A stretch of DNA of 11,312 nucleotides from Larix sibirica. Lineage: Eukaryota > Streptophyta > Pinopsida > Pinales > Pinaceae. Each line of letters begins with the position of its first letter. The stretch's first letter is position 1. A program made the position numbers and the translations under genes. Positions 1 through 6,445 of the stretch are shown piece after piece. The stretch lies in NCBI GenBank assembly GCA_004151065.3, contig NWUY0300109611.1, positions 1-11,312 of the forward strand. The letters are read 5' to 3'. The notes beneath the pieces were generated by a model. The model was not told the DNA's origin. It worked only from the letters and a program-made list of their open reading frames with translations, and searched no databases.

Positions 1-204
1 TTAAGAATCTGTATGCATTGTTTCACTTCATAAGTTTAAAACTTACATTAAATTGGATGTTGTTAGAATACATATTTTTTATCATTAGTCTTACAATTAA
101 AGAAAAGGTATCATCTTTTGTTGAATTGACATGTATTATCATGCAAGAAGGAGAGAGGAGGAAAAATGTTGAAACAAATAGGATTCCACAAATTTGACAT
201 TGAT

Positions 205-800
205 TTTCAAAGGCAATAAAATGTTCTAGTGTGTACTCCATTATAAATAAGAGTGATGTATTTGAATATTTCAATGATTTAGATCCAAGATTAAAAAACA
301 AACGTATAACATATCAAGATCCTACAGTGAAATGGAGGGAGGGAGTACGATTCAAATGAATTTATGAAATATTGTAAAGAAAATGGCATATTAAAATAAT
401 GCACAATTCCAAATCCCCAACAAAATGGGGTTGTTGAAAGAAAGAATAGAACGCTAGTTGAATGTGCTATAAGCATGTTAAAAGAGCAAAATCCTCCCCA
501 ATTTTTTTTTTAAGTTGAAGCAACAAATACGACGGTGTACTTACGAAATAAGAATTCAAATAAGTTCTTGAAATTCAAAACTCCTTATGAAACTATTTTT
601 GGTTATAAGCATTTGTGAATCATTTGAGAATATATGGATGTAAACAATTTGTTCATATTCCAAAAGAAATCAAGAGGAAACTTGATGCAAAATTAGTGAA
701 ATGTATTTTCATTGGTTATTGTTATGATCATAAAGCCTATAAGATATATGATAGACTTACTCAATCAAGTGTTTGCAAGCATGGATATGATTTTTCATGA
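205..800 (+). pseudogene. Copia integrase core and C-terminal part, degraded
   Basis: Readable pieces include NKSDVFEYFNDL at about 246-281, then GGREYDSNEFMKYCKENGI, then PQQNGVVERKNRTLVE, the hallmark copia integrase segment that holds the third catalytic residue of the D,D35E triad. That Glu (codon 436-438) is retained. The second catalytic Asp should lie near 330-345, but a stop and frame slip stand there. The C-terminal part is open for 61 codons from 615 and carries HLRIYGCKQFVHIPKE and KCIFIGYCYDHKAYKIYD, the usual post-catalytic signature. In-frame stops, including TAA at 397-399 where Gln is expected, and a frame slip near 612 break the gene. The zinc-binding N-terminus is not recognisable. 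Confidence 0.85.
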
Positions 801-1035
801 GTGTGTAGATGATTATCATGAGGATGTACAAAGATTAGGGAGCATATTCAAGGAAGGTCTTGAAGAGATGATGCGAGAAGAGTTAGATAAAAACCATCAA
901 ATTGTTGATGATCAAATGAAAAAAAAGACACCAAGTAAAGAAGAAACTCCATCAAGTAGTATGACATCAATAAGATCAACAAGGATCATCAATACTTCAA
1001 TAAGGTACAAGGATTGCATTAATGTCCCATATTGT
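801..1035 (+). pseudogene. Copia integrase-RT linker, degraded
   Basis: This acidic and lysine/serine-rich stretch (EEMMREELDKN, KKKTPSKEETPSSS) is followed by an IRSTRIINTSIRYKD segment. That order, an acidic Ser/Pro-rich spacer and then an RxSTRxRxxPxRYKD block just before the RT, is the usual variable linker of plant copia polyproteins. It is open from 712 to 1038 in one frame, one step away from the integrase frame at 615-800, so a frameshift separates them. It has no catalytic role. The next coding block (HIVEPLNFEEAKNHEEW, starting about 1029) lies in yet another frame. Confidence 0.7.
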
Positions 1036-2010
1036 TGAACCTTTAAATTTTGAAGAAGCAAAAAATCATGAAGAATGGATGAATGCAATGTTGGAAGAAT
1101 CTGATTCCATTCTGAAAATGATACTTGGGAACTTACTAAGTTTCCAAGAGATAAATTTCTTATAGGTTCCTATTCAAGGAAAAATTTATTTCTAATGGTA
1201 GTATAGACAAAGTCAAAGCAAGTTTAGTTGTCACAAAAGGAAGGCATAGATTATGAAGAAACATCTGCACGTGTAGCTAAAATGAATACCATTAGGTTGT
1301 TAATTTCACTTGCAACAAAGTTTAGTTGGAACATATACCAAATAGATGTCAAATCATATTTTTGAGTAGTGGACTAAAAGAGGAAATATATTTAGTTCAA
1401 CCTTAAGGTTTTGTAAATAAAGGACAAGAACACCTTATATGTAGGTTAAATAAAGCACTGTATGGTCTTCAACAATCTCCAAGATCATGGTAAGCCAAAA
1501 TTTATAACTTCATCCTTTAGCATGGATTTGTGAAAAGTCAAAGTGATCCAAATTTGTACATCAAGAAAGATGAGAAAGAGAACACTACATTGATTTTCTA
1601 GTATGTAGACGATTTGATCATAACATGTAGTGCTACAAGTTTGATTGAAGAAGTCAAACTTCACTTATCTCAAGAATTTGATATCACATATAGATCAAAT
1701 ACATTATTGTTTAAGCATTGAAATATGGAGGAAGAATGGAAAGACTATGATAACTCAAAGAAAATATGCACATAAAATTATTAAAATATTCAACATGCAT
1801 GAATGTAACCAATTTCTACTCCATTGGAATATAATGTCAAATTTTACATAGATGATGGTACAAAAGAAGTTGATGGCACTATGTACAGATATTTGGTGGG
1901 AACTTTGAACTACCTAACCACAACAAGAGTATACATTTCATGTTAGTGAGTATACTTATCCAATTCATGGATAGGTCACATGAGAGTGATTCGAAAGCAA
2001 TAGAATCATA
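1025..2010 (+). pseudogene. Copia reverse transcriptase (RVT_2), degraded and truncated
   Basis: The domain starts with HIVEPLNFEEAKNHEEW (about 1029-1079). It continues through SIDKVKASLVV, GIDYEETSARVAKMNTIRLL and the motif A block YQIDVKSYF (catalytic Asp codon 1345-1347), then EEIYLVQP and LNKALYGLQQSPRSW. The catalytic motif YVDDLIIT follows at about 1602-1625, with both Asp residues intact. Similarity carries on through SLIEEVKLHLSQEFDITY, the MYRYLVGTLNYLTTTR block (about 1880-1930) and ISC..VSILIQFMDRSHES, then ends near 2005. In-frame stops fall at 1404-1406 and 1518-1520, where Gln is expected. Several frame slips occur. RNase H does not follow, so the copy is truncated at its 3' side. 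Confidence 0.88.
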
Positions 2011-2057
2011 GCATATTATTCATTTCACGAGCATGGATTCCATGTTCTTAGTAACAA
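2011..2057. other. Unassigned junction between the two copia fossils
   Basis: Recognisable RT similarity of the plus-strand copia ends just before this stretch. The candidate outer end of the minus-strand LTR lies just after it. I recognise nothing coding here. It could be a heavily decayed piece of element 1, or older host DNA next to the element 2 insertion. Confidence 0.35.
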
Positions 2058-2595
2058 TGTTAGCCAATCAAACAAACCAACAAAGATTTTCCACAATCAT
2101 TATCATGGACTAATAGCAATCAACTTACTCTTCAAACCTTGGATTACGAGCAATTGCTTGTGTACTAGATTTAACTCTTTTTTATGAGGTGTACACTACT
2201 GAGGATTATTAGTTAAGACCAACACTACATCCAAAGGTAAGATCCCATCATTTGCATGTACAATGTGTTATCCCAGAGGTGACCAAGGTTGGGTTCTAAA
2301 ACCTATTACAGTGAGCATGCATAATGATTCTTACAGTTAAACATATAACAGAATTATCAGTGGCACAAAATGCAGTTACACATAGTACACATAAATTACC
2401 TTGGAAACCCCTCTATTGGGTAAAACCAACAAAGAAGTGATCTTAATCACTCATATGTCAGAAACACTCTTTACCAGTGTTTATAACAATGATTTACTAG
2501 ATCAAAATATCTCAAGCATGAATTCACTTACACTCTACTACTCCCTTCAAGTGATATTTACTCTTCACACAAACATAGCCTTCACCATTACATCA

Positions 2596-2605
2596 TATTT
2601 ATAAA
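2596..2605 (-). promoter_or_regulatory. TATA-like box in the LTR
   Basis: The minus strand reads TTTATAAATA, a good plant TATA box, about 356 bp inside the U3 edge of the LTR. That is a normal position for the retrotransposon promoter and would put the U3/R boundary some 30 bp further left. In AT-rich DNA such a match can arise by chance; its location in the LTR is the main support. Confidence 0.5.
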
Positions 2606-2707
2606 TGCAACACATACACTAGCTCGTGATACCTGAGTTAGTTATAGCTAACTAATCATTAATGGAAATCCATAACTTCCTAACTGAATGCATTTATTGT
2701 GTTACAA

Positions 2708-2896
2708 TTGACTTAACTGATTCAACCATAGTCAATCTCCCATTAAGCCTCTTGTCATCCAAGTGTTCATCAAATCCATGTCTTATTTGTGCTCATTGAC
2801 TTCCCTGTTGACTAGTTGTGATCAATTATCAATCGACTATACTAGTTGTCCTGCCAATAAGACTTCTATTGTATGTCAACTTCAATTATAGTTGAC
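2708..2896 (-). promoter_or_regulatory. Cluster of six W-box cores (TTGAC) in LTR U3
   Basis: TTGAC occurs at 2708-2712, 2796-2800, 2808-2812 and 2892-2896 on the plus strand, and as gtcaa at 2731-2735 and 2875-2879. Five of the six extend to TTGACT, the WRKY-binding W-box form TTGAC[C/T]. All lie about 100-300 bp upstream of the TATA-like box. Short direct repeats occur in the same region: actagttgt at 2811-2819 and 2841-2849, and caatcgactat at 2830-2840 and 2904-2914. This resembles the repeated enhancer boxes in U3 of stress-responsive copia elements. Function is inferred only. Confidence 0.45.
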
Positions 2897-2961
2897 TTGC
2901 TACCAATCGACTATCGACTTCGACCATCGATTTACATGCAAAGAATATAACACACCCAACA

Positions 2962-2972
2962 TTCTCCCACTT
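2962..2972 (-). other. Polypurine tract (plus-strand primer site) of copia element 2
   Basis: The minus strand reads AAGTGGGAGAA directly before the TGTTGGG start of the LTR. In copia elements this purine run survives RNase H digestion and primes second-strand DNA synthesis. Its place, just after the RNase H coding end and abutting an LTR start, makes the call strong. Confidence 0.8.
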
Positions 2973-3694
2973 GTTGTTTTCTTTGCATACACGAAAGATT
3001 TCAGACCTTCAGTTCGCTTAAGTAGGGTTAACAAGCCCATTGATTCCCTACACCAAGTAAAATTTTCAGTGTTCACAAACTTGGTCAATGAGTCTACAAT
3101 GTTATTCATAGTGTCTACCTTTTACCGCAACAACACTTTCTAGTTCTCCATAGTGTCTCTCACAAAGTGATACTACACATCAATATGCTTTGTCTTTGAA
3201 TGGTATTCAGGGTTATTTGCAAGGAATATTTCACTTTTACTATCACAATCCAACCTAAACTCAACATCTGAACACGATCTCTGCAACCAAACTTCCTCTT
3301 TGCTTGCATGAGTGTTTTCAATGTACTCGACATTAGTAGTCAACAGTGCAACGACCGAATTCCTCCTACTCAGCAAATTGAATACTCCATCAAATAACTT
3401 GAAAATGTATCCACTAGTCGACCATCTGCATTTGATATCTCCAGTCCAATTGTAGTTGAAAAAACCATGTACAAATATTTTCTTGTCAATTTCATATTTT
3501 CCTTGATAGCATATTTCATAATTTGTTGTGCCATGCAAATACCTAAAAACTCTCTTAAATGTGTTCCAATGCTCCTTTCCAGGTGTCAACATGTATCTAC
3601 TCAATACTCCCACTGCGTGGGTAATATCAGGTTGAGTACAAACCATTGCATACATTAGACTACCTACAAAACTATCATAGGGCACATGTGTCAT
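2973..3694 (-). pseudogene. Copia RT C-terminal segment and RNase H, degraded
   Basis: The frame is open for 173 codons from 3694 to 3173, then continues in the same frame past a few stops into VDSLTKFVNTENFTWCRESM (from about 3100), the usual copia C-terminus. Residues 1-60 (VGSLMYAMVCTQPDITHAVG, PGKEHW, FRYLHGTTNY) form the RT-to-RNase H connection. RNase H follows with STSGYIFKL, VALLTTNVEYIE, CDSKSEIFLANNPEYHSKTK and HIDV. The conserved V-D-x-D-W block is FFNYNWTGD here, so both Asp residues are Asn (codons 3455-3457 and 3449-3451), each one G-to-A change away. The Glu of VEY and the Asp of CDS remain. The product would be expected to be inactive. Confidence 0.9.
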
Positions 3695-4600
3695 GTACTT
3701 TATTCATTCCCTTGTCTTAGGACATTGTTTAATAGGTAACTTAATGCCTACAAGAATAGGGACCTTGACCGGTTCACACTTCTACATGTTTATACATTTC
3801 ATAACCGTCTCAACATATTTACTCTCACTTAACTAGAGCCTTCTATTTGCTCAATCGCTCTTTATTGCAATTCCAGGAATGAAACGAGTTGCATCGAGAT
3901 ACTTCTTGTCAAACTTGGAGGACAACTGCAGTTTCCCCTGCTTTATTAGATCCATGTTATTTCCAACCAACAACATGTCGTCAGCATACAATATTACATA
4001 TATGAAGTGATCACTGACTTTCTTTCCATACACATAGTGATCAGCCTGACTTCTCACAAACCCCAGCTATTGGATATACATATCAAATTTCTGGTACCAC
4101 ATCTTGGGTGATTGCTTTAAACCATAGAGATACTTCTTGAGCTTTCATACCATCTCCTCCTCTCCTTTCATTGTGAAACCCTCAGGCTACTTCATATAAA
4201 ATTATTCTTAAATATCACAATGAAGAAATGTTGTCTTTATGTCCATTTGTTCTATCTCAAGATCAAATGTTGCAGCTAAATCCATAAGTACCTTATGGAA
4301 GTTAACTTTGCAACATGAGAAAAAATCTCACCAAAATTGACTCCCTCGACTTGGGAATATCCCTTTGCTACTTGCCGAGCCTTGTACCTCTCAATTTGTC
4401 TGCTACATTCATCTTTTCTTAAATACCCAATTGCTACCAGCGAGTTTCCTTCCATTTGGTAATGTGAACAAATACCATGTTTTATTCTTCCTCAAGGATT
4501 CCATTTCTTTTCCCATGGCCCTTTTCCATAGTCTACCCTCTATTGATTATATCGCTTCCTTTACTGACCTGGGATCATCTTCAATGGAAGATGATGCAAA
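3695..4600 (-). pseudogene. Copia reverse transcriptase (RVT_2), degraded
   Basis: Reading leftward, the domain begins with SSIEDDPRSVKEAI and KNKTWYLFTLPNGRKLAGSN with WVFKKR. It continues with RQVAKGYSQVEGVNFGEIF, then AATFDLEIEQMDIKTTFLH with the motif A Asp at 4241-4243, then LKKYLYGLKQSPKMWYQKF and SQADHYVYGKKV. The catalytic motif ILYADDMLLVG has both Asp residues intact (YADDM at 3974-3988). Its Ala replaces the more usual Val of YVDD. The end is KYVETVMKCINM with CEPVKVPILVGIKLP (about 3700-3830). Several stops and frame slips, for example near 4415 and 4280, break the frame, yet the active-site residues survive. The longest open stretch is 68 codons (4057-3851). Confidence 0.9.
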
Positions 4601-4803
4601 AGCAAAACAAAAATTAGGTGTACTATACCTTTCAGGTTCTTTCTTTGCTTGACCATACCTCCTGATGACCGGAGTCTATTGTTCCACCTCTTCGTTGGAT
4701 TCAGTTGACTCATCTGAATCCAAGTTTTCGTCGTTGATTTCAAACTCCTGCTTTTATGGTTCCTTTTCTCTTTTGACCTATTCAATCCTAGAAGTACCTC
4801 CAA
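4601..4803 (-). pseudogene. Copia integrase-RT linker
   Basis: From the Met at 4803 the frame reads EVLLGLNRSKEKRNHKSRSL and later the RSSGGMVKQRKNLKG type of block that precedes the RT. In another frame this last part gives the expected RRSGQAKKEPERYS-like sequence. This is the variable, low-complexity spacer between integrase and RT of plant copia polyproteins. It lies directly between the integrase C-terminus and the SSIEDDPRSVKEAI start of the RT, which supports the call more than the sequence itself does. Confidence 0.65.
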
Positions 4804-4804
4804 C

Positions 4805-5342
4805 TTATCTGAAGATCACATATCTATTATAAATTGCCTTCCTTGTGACCGGATTCAACATCTTATACCCCTTCACTCCATCCTTGTACCTAATGAAGAT
4901 GCATTTCTCAGACTTGTTGTCGAGTTTGCTTCTTTTCTCTTTTGGGACATGCACAAAGGCATCACTCCCAAAGAATCTGAGATGTGCAAGAGAGGGATTC
5001 TTACCAATCCATGCCTCGTATGGATTCTTATTGACCAAACTCATCGATGCCGACCTATTCACCAAGTAACATTTTGCGTTGACTGCTTTTGCCCATAATT
5101 CTTGTGCGATACTTGCACCATTGAGCATGCTCCTTACTTTCTCCATTAATGTTCTATTCATTCTTTTAACAACTTTGTTCTGTTGAGGAGTGTATGTATT
5201 TGTGTTTTGTCGAGCTATATCATGTTGTCTGCAAAAATGGTTGAATACCTTACCACATAATTCTCTTTTGTTATTAGTTCTCATCCCTTGATTTTTCTAC
5301 CCGACTAAGTTTTTACAAGAGATTTAAACTCTTAAAACATAT
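4805..5342 (-). pseudogene. Copia integrase, 5'-truncated and catalytically dead
   Basis: The frame is open for 159 codons from 5284. It begins at the second catalytic position: MRTNNKRE aligns with the usual LRTDNGGE, so the Asp is Asn (5273-5275). Exactly 35 residues later, YTPQQNKVVKRMNRTLMEK aligns with QQNGVAERMNRT, so the catalytic Glu is Lys (codon 5165-5167). Both are single G-to-A changes. The C-terminal part is well kept: NPYEAWIGKNPSLAHLRFFG, FVHVPKEKRSKLDNKSEKCI and KGYKMLNPVTRK. Upstream, in a shifted frame, an EFKSLVKT-SGRKIKG segment extends similarity to about 5335-5342, where it stops at the AT-rich patch. The first catalytic Asp and the zinc domain are missing. The Met at 5284 is internal to the ancestral protein and not a real start. 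Confidence 0.9.
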
Positions 5343-5583
5343 TATTACTTTTTCGAAAGATATTTTTATTAAAAATATATATACTTTCACAAGAAAGCCT
5401 CTCAAAATGAAAATACTTTCACAAGAAAGCCTCTCAAAATGAAAATATATTTATTTAATGTATTTTTAAGTTTTAAAGAAAGAGAGAAGGGGGTATTTTT
5501 ATTAAAAATATATAATATACTTTCACCAAAAAACATATCAAAATATATATACTTTCACAAGAAAAACATATTATTACTTTTTC
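5334..5583. repeat. AT-rich patch bounded by an identical 21-bp direct repeat
   Basis: The 21 bases at 5334-5354 and 5563-5583 are identical (both start aaaacatattattacttttt). Inside, another identical 21-bp AT-rich string occurs at 5361-5381 and 5494-5514. An actttcacaagaaa string occurs three times (from about 5383, 5415 and 5551). This suggests local duplication of short blocks. The left repeat copy coincides with the point where copia integrase similarity ends. No coding potential is seen. Confidence 0.75.
5381..5444. repeat. Perfect 32-bp tandem duplication
   Basis: The unit starting atactttcacaagaaagcct occurs at 5381-5412 and again, without any mismatch, at 5413-5444. A partial relative (atactttcacaagaaa) follows at about 5549-5564. 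The perfect match in otherwise heavily decayed DNA implies a recent duplication, such as slippage or repair synthesis. Confidence 0.92.
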
Positions 5584-5690
5584 AAAAACTATGATTACAA
5601 AAACAATCTTTGAACTTCTCATTTCATAATTATTATAATACAAAAGTTAAAATAACATAACTTTATCATATTTTTTCCATGAAAAAAATT
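5584..5690. other. AT-rich spacer next to the LINE 3' end
   Basis: This stretch is strongly AT-rich with no recognisable coding or RNA feature. It lies between the repeat patch and the probable LINE 3' end. It may be flanking DNA at the LINE insertion site or a further decayed extension of the LINE tail. Confidence 0.4.
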
Positions 5691-6040
5691 TGTAATTTTA
5701 TTAAAATTAATGAAATAACAATTTGCATATGCCTGGCAGCATCCAAAAAGATGGTCAGCATTGAGGAACCATTAAAAATTTTCGTTAAGTTGTTATCCAA
5801 ATACAAATACACCTAATAGTATATAATCTAGTTCAACGGTGTTTCCAAAAAGCTCCAAAACTATTCCCTAAAATTCTAAATCAATATACAAAATATTAAA
5901 AGTACTCAAAGTTGTCTTTCAAAATTTAACGTCGGATACGTGCCATATAGGCTTGTAAAAGTACTCAAAGAGTTTAGAAACAATATAATAAACCAAATTA
6001 AAGAGTAATGACACTCCCCAAAACATATGGTAGTTGATTT
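5691..6040 (-). other. LINE 3' UTR and probable 3' terminus
   Basis: About 350 bases after the ORF2 stop have no coding potential. Near the end the minus strand reads GGATGCTGCCAGGCATATGC, followed shortly by TCATTAATTTTAATAAAATT. From memory this resembles the terminal region of some plant LINEs (a CTGCC-type motif and then a TTAATAAAAT end); the memory is not verified. An AATAAA polyadenylation signal lies inside that AT run. No poly(A) follows; the next bases on this strand are T-rich. Confidence 0.5.
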
Positions 6041-6385
6041 TTAAAAAGGACCTGGGTCATATTCAAATAACACATCTTCCTGTTGTACCCAAATATGAAA
6101 ACATCCAAGAGCCATCTACAAGCCTTCTTTAGATGATGAATTTACCATCATATTTATTTCTCTATAAAGATGGCAGGATAAAGAGATATTAGAAAATATG
6201 TTCCTCACATTAATAATTTTCTCATAAATAGGTCACAATACGAAATTTTTCATAGCACAAAGTCCCCTCAACCAATTTATCACCATTATAGAATCAACCA
6301 TTACTTGTAATTTTCATACACCTTTTTGAATAACTTCTAGCTCCATCTCTATATAAAGTCCCAAGTAGGCACTTTATTCATGAGA
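6041..6385 (-). pseudogene. LINE ORF2 C-terminal RNase H domain, degraded
   Basis: One frame runs over 100 codons to a TAA at 6041-6043. It reads SAYLGLYIEMELEVIQKG, then KLQVMVDSIMVINWLRG, then IYEKIINVRNIFSNISLS, then HLYREINMMVNSSSKEGL and MALGCFHIWVQQEDVLFEYD. This is the plant type of RNase HI domain found at the end of many plant LINE ORF2 proteins. The Asp of VDS is kept (6293-6295). The final Asp of the usual N-x-x-A-D-x-L-S block appears as Asn (MVNSSS). The first part of the domain with its initial Asp is missing. In-frame stops at 6116-6118, 6233-6235 and 6314-6316 each look like a single transition from Gln, Arg and Trp codons. Confidence 0.82.
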
Positions 6386-6445
6386 ACCAGCCACATGAAA
6401 GCTCTGAATTTTAATGGGTATTTGAATTTCCACACATCACAAAAA
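6360..6445 (-). pseudogene. zf-RVT N-terminal fragment, internally deleted
   Basis: In a frame different from RNase H, the minus strand reads VWKFKYPLKFRAFMWLVLMN followed by KVPTWD. This matches the start of the zf-RVT domain that follows the RT in plant LINEs. The Cys/His part that should follow is absent. RNase H sequence begins within the same bases instead: the CTACTTGGGACTT string serves as both zf-RVT PTWD and RNase H YLGL in two frames. A large internal deletion therefore joins the two domains here. Confidence 0.7.

Larger units (their letters stand above)
200..2010 (+). mobile_element. Fossil Ty1/copia retrotransposon 1 (pol fragment)
   Basis: This stretch reads as the integrase, linker and reverse transcriptase part of a copia pol polyprotein, in the order diagnostic of Ty1/copia (integrase before RT). 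The frame is broken many times by stops and small indels, so only pieces translate at once. Gag, protease and the 5' LTR would lie left of the window. To the right, similarity stops near 2005-2010, just after the RT C-terminal segment, so RNase H and the 3' LTR are absent or replaced. The element is inert as protein and serves only as a sequence relic. The exact ends are not visible; the left boundary is where integrase becomes readable. Confidence 0.85.
2058..2961 (-). repeat. Candidate 3' LTR of copia element 2
   Basis: The inner end is firm: on the minus strand a purine tract (AAGTGGGAGAA) is followed at once by TGTTGGGTGTG, the usual plant copia PPT/LTR junction, so the LTR begins at 2961. 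The outer end is inferred. At 2058 the plus strand reads tgttagcc, so the LTR would end in GGCTAACA, an imperfect inverted match to its TGTTGGG start. This gives about 904 bp. Another CA end is possible near 2312 (about 650 bp). A TATA-like box lies inside. The second LTR is not in the window, so neither end can be confirmed by comparison. Confidence 0.55.
2058..5342 (-). mobile_element. Fossil Ty1/copia retrotransposon 2 (Tnt1/Tork-like), 5'-truncated
   Basis: On the minus strand the order from right to left is integrase core, linker, RT, RNase H, polypurine tract and 3' LTR, the standard copia 3' half. Segments such as VGSLMYAMVCTQPDITHAVG, PGKEHW and YHSKTKHIDV are very like Tnt1-type elements, which suggests the Tork lineage. 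The 5' LTR, gag, protease and the first part of integrase are missing, and similarity stops near 5335-5342 at an AT-rich repeat patch. Large parts of the frame remain open (159 and 173 codons), so this copy is less eroded than the plus-strand copia to its left. Key catalytic residues in integrase and RNase H are nevertheless changed. Confidence 0.88.

Noticed and set aside
1-199. Copia GAG-pre-integrase or integrase N-terminus
   Set aside because: Expected for element 1, but I could not find a convincing HHCC or first-Asp motif in any frame, so it is left unassigned.
23-301. 92-codon minus-strand open frame
   Set aside because: It is antisense to the copia 1 integrase region, is rich in Phe/Leu/Ser with no recognisable domain, and is best explained as a shadow in AT-rich DNA.
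2401-2604. 67-codon plus-strand open frame within the LTR
   Set aside because: There is no family signal, it lies in a non-coding LTR, and its length is unremarkable for AT-rich sequence.
4365-4652. 95-codon plus-strand open frame
   Set aside because: It lies antisense to the copia 2 RT N-terminus and linker, which read clearly on the minus strand.
4805-5284. Functional domesticated integrase gene
   Set aside because: It starts in the middle of the catalytic core, lacks two catalytic residues and the N-terminal part, and is flanked by the rest of a decayed copia pol in normal order.
5381-5444. Two 32-bp repeats as a CRISPR-like array
   Set aside because: The copies are directly adjacent without spacers, there are only two, and the surroundings are plant retrotransposons.
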